A stretch of DNA of 64,000 nt from Cornus controversa (Eukaryota; Streptophyta; Magnoliopsida; Cornales; Cornaceae). The translations under genes and the position numbers were made by a program. Below, piece after piece: positions 20,581-32,869 of the stretch; position 1 is the first letter of the stretch; each line of letters begins with the position of its first letter. A model generated the notes under the pieces. It was not told where the DNA came from, made no database searches, and saw only the letters and a program-made list of their open reading frames with translations. The stretch is from contig CM048853.1 of NCBI GenBank assembly GCA_026545225.1, positions 48,285,755 to 48,349,754 on the forward strand, in the 5' to 3' direction.

Positions 20581-23314
20581 TGTCACGCCCCGGAATTTGG
20601 ACCACCGGGACTTCCCCGCTCCAAGTCCAAATTCCGAGAATGAACCCGTCCATTAAACTCTAATGAACCATCTTAACTCATAATTACCGCGAAAGCTTAA
20701 TTACATACACTCTTGTGTGCGTGCAACTCAACATCAACCAATACCAATGAAAATAGGATTAAAAAAATGCTCAATTTCAAAAAAAAAAAAAAAAATCATA
20801 CTCAATTCCAATTTTAAAAAAAGGAATTATGTCCGATTAAAGTTTGGACCAATTTTGGAGCTTGCTCGTAATTACAAGGATGATTTTGTCCATTAATATC
20901 TAATACACTACCTCAATCACTAAATCAATGCAAAATCATAATTACTCACATACGTTTACCTATGTATGACTCAGCCTCAATAATTTATTCTGGCCCCCAC
21001 ACGCCACACATGCATCCCCAAACAATTCCTTAATTTTATCTCAATTCACTCTGTCACACATTACGATGCATCACACAAGTGGCATAACATCCTGTGAAAT
21101 CCTCTGGAATCCCACTCAAAATACATAACTGTTTACGATACATCGCCGTATCACGATGCATCGTAATTGGGATTACGATGCATCATAATCACTCCACTGC
21201 TACTATAACAAATCCACCAAGTGATTATAACAATCATTCTCTTTCTAATTCATCATCCTAAACATACAATCATAGAACATAATTATCATTTTTACACATC
21301 CCAAGCATCCACAATAAAATTCACCACAATTATACTCCTCATCATACACTTGGAGCTTAATCACATCCAAATAATTCATACAATTAACATTTAAATCATA
21401 AAACATGTTTAGACATTAATGAGAATACAATTCACCAACACAACCGTTCTCACATGTTATACATGTAGAAATGAACATAAATAAAAGATCATCATTTAAA
21501 TTATTTAGCATTCTACCATGCTTATAACGAAATAAATCATAAGTCGTGAACAACACATGCTTAAAAACGTCTTTAAACGTACGCAACTATAAAACATAAA
21601 TATTACATGTTCCTAAAATATAAATGATTTTTATATGTTCATCTCATGCATATAGTTCACAATCCAGACATGCATTCAAATAAAGTAAATAAGTCTTTAA
21701 ATAGAATTCATTCCGCTCCATGCCAGTTGTTTATTGGAGAGATTCCACTACCTCCTTTCCATTTCCTGCAAAAAGTTAATCCTCATGGGATGAGCAACTA
21801 TACGCTCAGTAGGAATGTCTAAAACACAATTCCGTAAGTTTTGTGAATACCACATAACACATAAATATGTTATCATGTTAAGCACAATTCATATACAAAT
21901 ATTCATGCTAATAATCATGTCGTAAATGTACGCATCATGCCACACATTCACACATTGTCCGTGTCTCTCACACACACACATGAATCCCATCGTTTGACCG
22001 TGGCTCATCACTCACAATGTCAAGATAACAATTGGTCCAGATCCCGACTCTCAGCAATCCGTCTAACCACAACCTTTCTCTTTTATCCCGGATCCCGACT
22101 TTTGGCCATCCGGTTCCTACAAATTCAATCACATCTCACACCCGGATTTTGACTCTTAGCTACCCGGTTGCCACAACCCTTTCACGTACATGACCATTCT
22201 ATGCATATGCAATGCATGCACATTATTGCAATCATACTCATGCTAACCATGTATATACAATTAAGGGCAATATAGTATTAAATGGCAAGCTTGCACATTC
22301 TTACAAACAACCTCAAATGCATTCACATTGAACATGTTACACACTTTTCACATTTTATATTAATCATATTGATAATTAAACATGTATTGTAAATAAACAT
22401 ACTTCCAAGACATTTCATCAAACACATAAGTGTCATTTTCACAATTTCATATATATACACCCATAATCATTCCACAATTCAATCTCAGTATAATCACATT
22501 ATCATTTAATTCACTTATAAGCATGTAATACATCATTAGACATAGTGAATTCATCAATTGACATAATTAAACATGTTTACTATTGAAAAATATCTAATTA
22601 TCTCACATAACCAATTGGTTGCCATAGACAACCAATATACTCACACAAACTCCAGATTCTATAAATTAGGCATCCCTACCTCAATTTGGAAGAGCTTCAA
22701 AATAAATTCTCCAATTCTCACCAAAACTTTAACCTTCTTCGAAATTGATTCCGGACAGATCAAACTCAGGCCCTTAGTGTGTAAACCGTTTCTCTCTTTT
22801 TCGATGAACTCCAATTATGGACTTAAGCCCCTCAAAATCAATAGAAAAGGAAAAAATAAGATATATATATATATATATATATATGTCCTTCACGACTACT
22901 GGGAGAATGAGAATGAAGAGCTGAATTCTCCCTTTGCTATTTATAGAATCCAACTCACTCTTATTTACAAAAATGTTACTACCTTTTCACTAAACCTTTC
23001 CGGGATCGGTTCTTAAGTTCTGTAACTCCGATTGAAATGAAATCGATTTTGTAGCATGTCAAATATTTTATTTAAGCCACCCTCCAAATTTGTGGTCATT
23101 CTGACACTTTCAAATTTTCTGAGCCCGCACCCAGGTCAATCGGACCCGAAAAAGTCAAATTTTTTCAAACGCTCTGAAAACTTTTCCAGACCTCTACTCA
23201 AGTTTCCAAACATGTATTTTACATTTAAAACACTCATATAATCGTTTAAAGCATTTATATGAGAATAAATGAAATTAAAAAGAAAATCGGTCAAAAATGG
23301 TCACAATCCTTACA
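20581..23314 (-). mobile_element. Solo LTR (gypsy, Tekay-like family) with a perfect 5-bp TSD
   Basis: 2,734 bp starting TGTCACGCCCCGG and ending CACAATCCTTACA, flanked by GAGAT on both sides (20576..20580, 23315..23319). Reading from TGTAAGG, the LTR lies on the minus strand; the reverse-strand TATA-like sequence is near 22937 (GCTATTTATAG). Reverse-strand CATTCCTACTGAGC is shared with the 3' LTR near 30580. It includes palindromic ATGCATCG repeats (21063..21190), three degenerate units at 22025..22180 and an AT run at 22860..22884. No internal region remains, as expected after LTR-LTR recombination. Confidence 0.88.
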
Positions 23315-23319
23315 GAGAT

Positions 23320-23690
23320 ACAACCATTATACAACTCATATATCTCTCTCTAACTTCCCACTTCATCTCTCTCCCTTCTCTCTACATTTAGGAAATGGTA
23401 GGTTGTGATTTGAAAGTTCCCGAAGGAGGATAGATTGCTCTACTCGATGAGGGCTATGTAGTGAACCGAACAAATTAAATCCATTTTTGGCAAGGTGGAA
23501 ATGTCTAAAAATTTGGAACTTGCTAGGACAAGCTTGAGATTTGAGGTTAGGGTGTGAATCCTTGCTTTGCTTTGATTTTATTGGTCACATACTTATGACA
23601 TGAAATTTGTATTTATAGATTTTGTGAAAAATATGATTTCCTTGCATATATATATATGGAATTTATATTTGATGCGCCTTAAGGATATTT
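23320..23690 (+). mobile_element. Remainder of LTR-B and junction to pol
   Basis: Continues the LTR fragment after the nested solo LTR: CT-rich leader (ACTTCATCTCTCTCCCTTC) and AT-rich DNA. Near 23690 it passes directly into gag-pol linker coding sequence. No primer-binding site or gag core is found between, so there has been a deletion or recombination junction here. Confidence 0.5.
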
Positions 23691-26600
23691 ATGAATGCAG
23701 TACCACAGATTCCACAGGTACAGGCACAGCATCATCCAGCTTTACCTGCACCACCGCCACCTGCAGGGCAACTTGGACAACAGATGCATTATGGGAGAGT
23801 CTACAATGTTATGCCATGTGATGTGCGGGCTCCTCAGGCTATAGAGGGTATGTTTCCTATCAATGGTAGAGTGGGTCGCATTTTATTTGATACTGGTGCA
23901 TCACATTCCTTTGTATCTAGAGCATTTGCTAGTTTATCTGGATTAGATATTTAGTTATGTATTTCTCCACTCACTATATCTACGCCATTGGGGGCTAGTA
24001 TGGTTCTACGATAACAGGATAGTCAGGTCCCTATAGACATTGGTAGACTCAGATTCTTGGCAGATTTATTGATCCTAGATATGCAATCATATGATGTTAT
24101 ACTCGGGATGGACTAGTTATCACATTACCATGCTCAGGTTAATTGCCACGATAAGGCAATTATTTTTGCTATACCGGGTCAAGAGATGTACTTGATTGCT
24201 ATGCCGCAATCAAAGGGAAGGTCTAGTACGCACTTGTTCTTTATCAGTGAAGAGTCTCTGGAAGGAACCACAGTATCTTTAGATTCTATTCCGGTGGTGC
24301 GAGACTATCAGGATGTGTTTCAGGAGATTCCAGGGTTACCACCTAGTCGTGAGATAGACTTTGTGATAGACTTAGCTCCAGGTACCAGACCTATTGCTAG
24401 AGCTCCATACAGGATGGCTCCTGTGGAAATGAGGGAGTTGAAGGATCAGATTCAGCAACTTCTTAGTCAGAAATTTATTCGCAGGAGTACTTCACCGTGG
24501 GGAGCACCAGTGTTGTTTGTAAAGAAGAAGGATGGGTCTCTTCGTCTTTGCATTGACTACAGGGAATTGAATAAGGTCACAATCCACAACAAGTACCCAT
24601 TGCCTAGGATTGATGATCTGTTCGATCAGTTAAGGGGAGCCACCTATTTCTCGAAGATAGATTTGAGATCCGGGTATCATCAACTTCGAGTTAGGGAACA
24701 GGATGTACCGAAGACAGTTTTCCTTACCAGATATGGGTCGTACGAGTTTCAGGTTATGCCGTTTGGGTTAACAAATGCCCCAGCTGTCTTTATGGACCTG
24801 ATGAATAGAGTGTTTAGGGCCTACTTGGACCAGTTTGTTATTGTTTTCATTGATGACATTCTGGTTTACTCTAGGTCAGAGGAGGATCATGCCAGACACC
24901 TTCGTATTGTCTTGCAGACACTGAGAGATCATCAGTTGTATGCAAAATTTGAGAAATGTGAGTTCTGGCAAAGGGAGGTGAAGTTCTTGGGTCACGTAGT
25001 ATCTGAGAAAGGGATAGCGGTCGATCCAAGTAAAGTGTCAGCGGTTCTGGAGTGGGGACAGCCTACCTCACCTTCAGAGATTCGCAGCTTTCTTGGGTTG
25101 GCTGGTTATTATCGTCGGTTTATTCAGGGCTTCTCTAAGATTACTGGCCCGCTTACCCATCTCACTAAGAAGGGTGTGCCTTTCATTTGGGATGATTCAT
25201 GTCAGGCGGCGTTTGACGAGTTGAAGACCAGGTTAACTACTGCACCAGTTCTAGCTACTCCTCAGAGCGGCATTGAGTACTTGGTGTATACTGACGCGTC
25301 ACTACAGGGTTTGGGATGTGTACTAACGCAGGAGGAGAGATTGATATCATATGCGTCACGTAAACTTAAACCTCATGAGCTTAATTACCCGACGCATGAT
25401 CTGGAATTGGCAGCTGTGGTTTTTGCTTTGAGGATTTGGAGACATTACCTTTTGGGTGAGACCTTCAGATTATTCAGTGACCATAAGAGTCTGCAGTATC
25501 TATTTTCACAGAAGGAGCTGAATATGAGACAGCGTAAGTGGTTGAAATTTGTGAAAGACTATCATTTTTCCATCCAGTACCACCCAGGGAAAGCGAATGT
25601 AGTAGCTGATGCACTTATTCGCCGACCTTATGTTAGTCTATCTGCTCTTTTCAAAGCAGAGTGGAATGACTTGAGCAGTGTTGATGCGTTAGCTGATGCC
25701 TTTGTAGCATGCGTGGTGGTTACACCTACGATCATACGGAGGGTAATCACAGAGCAGTTTACTGACCCACAATGCGTAGAGAAGGTGACCGAGTTGAAAT
25801 CTGGAGAGGTACCATTCTATACAGTGGGTAGAGATGGAGGATTGAGGTACAAGGGGTGATTGGTGGTTCCTTACAATGAGGACTTGAGGAGGGCAGTGAT
25901 GGGTGAGGCTCACAGTTCTCAGTTTTCGGTACACCCGGGAGGGGATAAAATGTACCAAAACATGATGTGGCAGTTTTGGTGGGCAGGCATGAAGAAGGAC
26001 ATCGCTATATTTGTCTCTAAATATAGCACTTGTCAAATGATCAAGATTGATCACCAAAGACTACCGGGTTCTTTACAACCACTGCCTATACCGAAGTGGA
26101 AATGGGAAAGCATCTCCATGGATTTCATTGTGGGACTTCCCACTTCACAGGGAAATCATGATGCTATTTGGGTGATAGTGGACAGGTTAACGAAATCAGC
26201 ACATTTCTTGTCAGTTCGCTCGAGTTACACCTTAGAGCAATACGCAAAGCTTTACATTGCAGAGATAGTGAAGCTTCACGGTGTGCCTTTGTCCATTATA
26301 TCGGATAGAGATTCGAGTTTTGTTTCAGGGTTTTGGGAGAGCTTCTAGCTAGCGATGGGTACAGCTCTGCACCTCAGTACAGCTTATCACCCTCAGACCG
26401 ATGGTCAGACTGAGAGGGTTAATCAGATTTTAGAGGATATGTTGCGAGCATGTGTACTCGACTTCAAGGGCAATTGGGAGAGTTATTTACCGTTGGTTGA
26501 GTTTGCCTATAACAATAATTACCAAAAGACTATTGGTATGACACCATTTGAGGCTCTATACGGACGACCATGTAGATCGCCAGTTTGCTGGTTGGAAGTT

Positions 26601-27178
26601 GGAGAGAATAGATTTTTGGGCCTTGAGTTTATTAAGGACACCTCAGAAAAAGTTGCCCTTATTAGAGACCGTATGCGGACTGCACAGAGCAGATAGAAGA
26701 GTTATGCTGACCAAAGAACTCGTGCACTAGAGTTCAAAGTGGGGGATCATGTTTTACTCAAGGTTTCTCCCATGAAGGGAGTTATGAGGTTTGGAAGGAA
26801 AGGGAAGCTGGCACCTCGTTTTGTAGGTCCCTTTATGATTACCGACAGAGTTGGAGCGGTAGTCTATAGACTGGCGTTACCAGACACGATGCACAGGGTG
26901 CACAATATTTTTCATGTCTCCATGCTACGAAAGTTCCTTAGAGATGATGATACTTACCAGCACATTGAGGTAGGAGAGATTGAGTTGCAGCTAGATGCAA
27001 CATGTGTGGAGCAGCCTTACTGTATTCTTGACCGTAGGGATTAGGTCCTTCGTTCTAAGACCATTCCGTTATTTCGAGTTCAGTGGAGCCACTATAACGA
27101 GGCGGAGTACACTTGGGAAAGGGAGGATGAAATAAAAGCAAAATATCCAGAGCTTTTTCTTTCAGGTATGAGCTGAAT
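23691..27178 (+). pseudogene. Ty3/gypsy chromovirus gag-end/pol polyprotein with seven premature stops
   Basis: A single frame runs from the proline/glutamine-rich gag-pol linker through the whole of pol. Domains in order: protease (LFDTGASHSF); reverse transcriptase ([26 protein letters not shown]); RNase H ([16 protein letters not shown]); integrase zinc finger (H-H then YSTC, first Cys changed to Tyr); integrase core with [19 protein letters not shown] and HPQTDGQTERVNQ carrying the DDE residues; C-terminal chromodomain (FRVQWSHYNEAEYTWE). Stops interrupt at 23952, 24012, 24114, 25857, 26346, 26694 and 27042, yet no frameshift was found. Gag and the 5' LTR are missing. The chromodomain places it among chromoviruses, probably Tekay/Del. 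It is dead as a coding element. Confidence 0.95.
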
Positions 27179-27193
27179 TCCGAGGACGGAATT

Positions 27194-27213
27194 CCTCTTT
27201 TAGGGGGGAAGAA
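27194..27213 (+). other. Polypurine tract before the 3' LTR
   Basis: TTTTAGGGGGGAAGAA lies directly before the LTR start at 27214, the position expected for plus-strand priming. Confidence 0.7.
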
Positions 27214-28519
27214 TGTAATACCCCGAAAAATTTACATGTCTATTATTTTAAAGAAATTGAATTTCTTTATATTATTACTTTATTTTATTAATTCATGTGA
27301 AATATTTTTTTTTCTATAAATTATCATTATAGGTGAGTTGCTTTTCTTTTATATATGCATCTTATCATTTTATGTGGATTGCTTAGGTTTTATAGATTCA
27401 AATCATTTCATTTAAATTTCTCTGTTTAATTTTTTATCATTTTATGTGAATTGTTATTGATTGTGTGTTATTTTATTTAAATGTTTTGGTTTGGGCTAGG
27501 GAGGAATTTGGGCTAGAATGATTGGGCTAAGGTTATGTCTAAAATGTTGGACCAGGGTTATAATTATATTATTATTGCTATTATTATTATTATTATTTTG
27601 ATTTTATTTAGTTTTAGAAAAATCAATAATAGAATAATAATTAAGACAAAAAGGAAAAAGAAGAAATTAGGATTTTTGCCGTTGCTTTACGCACAGAACT
27701 AAGAGAGTAAACGAAAGAGAGAAGGGAGTGACGATCGGGTGAACAAGTTGATTCGTCAAAAAAGGCAAGTTTGATTCTTCTCTTCCCCTTTGAATCTGTA
27801 TACATAGTCTAGGTTTGAAGATTTTGTTATATTGAAAATTTGTATTTTAATTGTATGTTTATATTTTTCTGTTGTTGATAAATTTCGTGAGATTTAACTA
27901 TGATGATTGTATATAGAATAGATTGATTTTGTTTATGTAAGGATATATATGCACATATATTCATGTATATGTATATTGTATTAAGAAAAAAATTGTTCAT
28001 GCATGAAATTTGGATGTAAATAGATGTTAAATCGTGAACCTACTGTGTTGTGATTGTCTTGTAAACAACTCTAGATCCTTAGGAAAACAGATCGTGAGTA
28101 ATTTAGTTTTAAATTTTTGAATTTTGCGAAGAACCCTAGAACTTGTGAATTGGGGGTTTTTTATTCGGGCCGTTTCGGATGGGGCTTTTTACACCAATAG
28201 GTAGACAGCGTCGAGAGGAGAAGAACGACGCAAAAATGGAGGCGAACGGTGGCCGGACCGTCGCCGGGAAGTCGCCAGCAGCGCGCTGTGATCGCTGCTA
28301 GACGCGCTGGGGAAGAAGCCCAACGCTGGGCGCTTCCCCACGCCCCTGTCCGGCGCGTGGGGCCAGCGCCGACGCCGGCCGGTGCCGAGAAAAATGTTTT
28401 TGGGCCCCACTCGTAGGGGCCCACCGCTGGGTCCATTATGGGCCCATTCCGAAATGTTTTGATATTTTTTTTGTATTTTTAAAATTTTTGGAAAAATTTG
28501 AAAAATCATTTTTTAAAAT

Positions 28520-28860
28520 ACTTTCATGATTCCAAAAATTCTGAAATTTTTACTGTATGATACTGGATATTAAATACACTTGGTTTTAAATTTTCAACTC
28601 AAAATAATTTTTCCTTATTGTCCAATTAATTTTTAAAGTGCCCAAAAGCTGTCTTTTTCGCTTTTTGTAATTTTAGAAAATACTTTTACAACTCCAAAAA
28701 TTCTCAAATTTTTACTGAAACTTTCTGGAGGCTATATATACTTGGGTTTAAAGTTTCAACTCAAAATAATCTTCCCTTATGGCTCAATTGATTTTTTAGT
28801 GTCCAAAAGTTGGATTTTCGCATTCTTTTATTTTTAGAAAATATTTTAAAATTCCAGGAA
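28520..28860. repeat. Tandem repeat of about 162 bp in LTR-A
   Basis: Units starting near 28521 and 28683, plus a partial third near 28841, share CTCCAAAAATTCT-AAATTTTTACTG, CAACTCAAAATAAT and GTGTCCAAAAG-TG. Confidence 0.75.
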
Positions 28861-29353
28861 AATTCTAGAAAAATTTAAGTAACTTTATAGGATGTAAACG
28901 CACCTAAATTTTAAATTTCATGTAAAGTTGAGTCTCTTGTGATTGTGTGGTGGTAAATGTAAGCCTTGAATTATGTTTTACTTTCTTTTTGCTAGAAAAT
29001 AAATTTTTAAAAATTTCCAAAAATTCCAGAATATTTTAATAGGGTTCTTAGAAATAGAATAGGCCCAGAAACCTAGATAAGAGTAGGTTTAGACTCCCTC
29101 ATAGATTTGAGTGCATTGGAGGTTGGGTTGGGAAATTGCTTCTCTAATGGATGTTTAGGTTATTTGATTTAATTGATTGTATTTATTTTTAAAGATATAA
29201 ATGTCCATGGGATACTTGATTATGGTTCACTTGTGGATGATTTATCATATGGTGATAATTGTATAGCAGATAATTTAAATTTGTAGTTTGTGCAAGTTAA
29301 AAATCATAATGCATCTAGTTTATTTATTATTTCATATTGGGAATGCATCTGTA

Positions 29354-29487
29354 CTTTTTATTTGACATGTAAGGATTACCCGGCGTGTCAGGATCGCCCA
29401 TACCTAATAAGGTATCTATACTTTTTATTTGGCATGTAAGAATTGCCCGGCGTGTCAGGATCGCCCATACCTAATAAGGTATTCATG
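29354..29487. repeat. 67-bp tandem duplication in LTR-A
   Basis: Two adjacent units share CTTTTTATTTG-CATGTAAG, GGCGTGTCAGGATCGCCC and ATACCTAATAAGGTAT, period 67. Confidence 0.85.
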
Positions 29488-30911
29488 CATTATATTTGAC
29501 ATATCATAATTGCATAGATTTAATAAAATGCATACATATGTATCTTTATTTGTGAACGTAAAGAAGGTGATCGTTTTTACATAGTAAGGGTTGTTGAGGA
29601 AATATATGAGATGATTTGTATCTTTAAAAGCATGAACTGAATAAGGAATAATCTGAATGGTTGCACGTATAGCTATCTCTTGTGTCCCTCACATTGAGGG
29701 TATGTATATTGGTTCTCTGATTGGGATGTAGTAGACAGAACTTGCTCGTGGGTTTAACCCACTTTGTTGATATTTCAGGTCCCAGGCAGTTTCCCCCGCG
29801 AGGATAGAGTACTAGGGTTGGTTGTGGCAGACATCTACTCTCATCGGTCACAGGGTAAGAACCTATCTTATTATTCAGGAGTTAGACTATGAACTCGTGT
29901 AGAGGTTTTGGTTGATGGTTTTAAATTAAAGTGTTAAATTTTTGATCATTCTGGTTAAGGGGTCCTTGGTTTATGGGACTTCCAAATTGTATTACCAGAC
30001 ATATAATTTTTATTTATCAGTTATTTCAATTCAATGGGATCTTTTGTTCAGCTTTTAGTAGTTATTTTATTTCTTTCTTTCGTCCTCTATGCTTGTTGCT
30101 ATCAGTGGTTAACATTCCTCAGGTTTTGTGTATGAGACTGGCCACCTCATGCGAGAAATTTTCTGGGGGGTATTTCAATTATGCGATAATTTTTTGTTTT
30201 TGACACATGTGTGAGAATTAAGAAGGGTCTGGAGCCCTACGGTGCAAGGCCCAAAACTTAGCCAAGCGGATGTCGCTTCTATCGGGTTAGCAACCCGTAG
30301 AGTGTAAGCAGAGTTTGTGATTTCGAAAAAACTCTTACTATAGAATTGTGATAAGCTGAAATGCCCATTTGAAGTGATTTTCAGGTATACGTGGTGTGAG
30401 CTTATTTTTTAGTTGTGATTCCTTATAAATTGCTTTGTATCGAAATGTGAGACATCACGCATTATTTCAAAAATATAAATGTTTGAGTATGAAAATCCAT
30501 TGAGGCGTGACATGTAGTCACTTAGAGATTTTATCGCGCATTTATGCATGACTACCTGAGTTAAGGTAGAGTCAGGTTGATCATTCCTACTGAGCCATTG
30601 AGTTGCTCACCCCCTTCCCCCAAATTTTTTTCAGATAAAGCTCTCATAGAGGATGAGACATAGGTCACTATAAAGGTCCATGCCGACTTGTGGTATGTCG
30701 ACTATAGTTATAGTGTTGCCCTTATATTTGGTTCATTGCTTGCATAAAAATTTCAAATGTAAATGCCACACATGGCATGAGTAGAACTTTTGAGAAATAT
30801 ATGTATTATGAATTCGCCTATGTATGACTTTTGAGAAATGTATAAACTATGGATCCGTTTTAATCTTTTATGTACGAAAATGTGGGAGAAATCATTGGAG
30901 GTGAGACTTAT

Positions 30912-32329
30912 TGATAGGCGTAGAATGTTACGCATTCTAACCTCTTAATTTGTATATTTTATTCTCTTAATAGTAGATTATTTGTGATTTTACTTTGTTT
31001 TAGTGTTTTCTGTATTTTCGGGTCCTTAATGATAATTTCAATCAAATCATGATTTTTAGACTTTCAAAGATGACATTCAAGAGGGTTATAAGAAGCTTAC
31101 ATCAAGTGGACCAATTCTAGCAAATATTTCAACTCAAAACAACCAAATGAAGAGGCCCAAGAGAATTATAACTGTTTAAAGAGATTACAGGCTGAGGCCC
31201 AATAATGTGCAAAATATAATTTTAATCCCGTTTTGGTAAACTGCTCGTAACTCTTATTTGTGACTGTCAAAACGGATCAATTCTCCACTAGATTGAATGA
31301 AATTCGATTGTGGATCTTTTTGTATTTCACAAAAATTTTATAAATTGGATTTCTGGAACGTCAAACGTTGGGTCGAAGTTCAGCAGAAAAATTCACCTGC
31401 TTAGGGCCTGCGAAAAACCTTAATTGTCTTCTAATTAGGTAGGGACACTTCATATTCTCTTATAATTAAAAAGTGGCAAATTAGGGCTATTTTGAGGAAC
31501 TTTGGCCTCAACTTTGAAGATCTTTTGGAGTGAAAAATCATTGGAGAACAAGACGTAGCACTACTTCCATGGAGATGATGTCTTTTTTCTCAACAGATTG
31601 AAGCATTCTCTTCTACCAGAAGCGGCTAGTTCATCTACTAGGGTTTTGATGTAGTCATAACTAAGCATCAATGGTTTAATTGTTCTAATTATTGGAGATT
31701 TTTGTATTCATGCATATATTGTGTAATTTAGAGGATTCTCTTTATAGAATTGAGCAATAAAGTTTTAATATTCAGTTTCAATAATTTCTTATATTGTCTT
31801 AAATATTTAGTTGTTGTGATTGAACTCAATCCCTCTTATTTTCTATAATTATGAGAATGATTATTACACAATAGTATTCACTGAATGCATAATTAAAGTT
31901 TTGATGGATTATGCCTAGAGAAGATGGACCATATTGCACCCTAGAGTAGAGTAGATAAGCAGATGGTGCATGCTAATTGAAGATAGTCTATAACTTAGCT
32001 TTAATTATATGTTATTTCCTTGACAGTTGAAAGTGAGCTTGTAGCCACTAATACTACTTATGTATGATATAATTCTTTGTAGTTAGTTCAATTGACTATT
32101 GATTGTGAAGTTAGTGGTGAAGTCAATAACCCTAGATTCATCTCATACTCTCTTCACTCTATAGATTTTCTTGCCTTTTATTTACTTGTTTTATTAGTTA
32201 ATTTAGAATAAAAAAATAAGCATACTCTTTCCTTTAATTTAATTAGAATTAGTCCTATATATCCTATGCTGCAAAGAATTTGTTCTATTGCGAAGTTGTA
32301 ATTTTAATTGATACACTTAGTCACGATCA
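30912..32329 (+). mobile_element. Probable solo LTR nested in LTR-A
   Basis: 1,418 bp starting TGATAGGCGTAGAATG and ending TTAGTCACGATCA, so TG...CA. Flanking pentamers are CTTAT and CTTGT (4 of 5). Left and right flanks both look like LTR-A-type sequence. No coding seen. Boundaries are inferred from the terminal dinucleotides and near-TSD, so a different endpoint is possible. Confidence 0.45.
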
Positions 32330-32869
32330 CTTGTATATGTTTATCATACTATGTATATTCCTGGATGTTTATGTTTTAAGGAAATGTACATTTTGGAGCA
32401 AATTTGTGAGATTTATGGACTTCGTATTTATAGGGCTTAAATGTATGGATTTGTATGAGTTTTGTCAAGTTTAGAGTTGTGAATCAGTGTATGAATATAG
32501 GAAATGCATCTAGACTTGTAATATTCATGTTTTTGGACATTTTAAACTTTCGGTCACATAGCCTTTGCAGCAGCTGGCCGAAAGTGTGAGATCCCGAACA
32601 TTAGAAATCTCCTGGGAACCTGAAGGTTAGTTGAACCTAGGTTTCATTAAAACCTAGTTTTTCAAAATAGGCTCGAAGATATAAAGTGCTGAGTGTCCTT
32701 ACTGTACTTACCTGTACTATATGGTGTTGTTACTGATTTATTTGGTTCCATGCACTTAAGTGTCAGCTCAAAGATTTTGATGATCGATACAAAGAATAAA
32801 TCAAAAATTACAACTCGATCAATCAGGTTTTGATCACCGAAATATGTCAATTACAATTATATATCTCAC
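32330..32869. repeat. LTR remnant and a dispersed repeat shared with 56350..56490
   Basis: 32330 to about 32690 is LTR-like with no coding. 32690..32850 resembles 56350..56490 (shared AGTGTCCTTACT, ATCGATAC/ATCAAGATAC and AATTACAA-TCGATCAAT). It ends abruptly at TNL-3 exon sequence. Confidence 0.5.

Larger units (their letters stand above)
27214..30911 (+). mobile_element. 3' LTR (LTR-A) of the chromovirus, interrupted at its right end
   Basis: Starts TGTAATACCCCG after the polypurine tract. A very long LTR of at least 3.7 kb. It contains a GC-rich island (28160..28440) in otherwise AT-rich DNA, tandem repeats of about 162 bp (28520..28860) and a 67-bp tandem duplication (29354..29487). TACTGAGCCATTGAG near 30585 is shared with other LTRs of the family. 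At 30912 it is broken by another LTR and probably continues at 32330. No matching 5' LTR is in the window. Confidence 0.75.

Noticed and set aside
28161-28509. Minus-strand frames in the GC-rich part of LTR-A
   Set aside because: GC-rich DNA lacks stops by chance; no protein pattern and it lies in an LTR.
18779-30911. One complete LTR retrotransposon spanning both LTRs
   Set aside because: The 5' LTR starts TGTAGAGACC and the 3' one TGTAATACCCCG; sequences differ, and PBS and gag core are missing.
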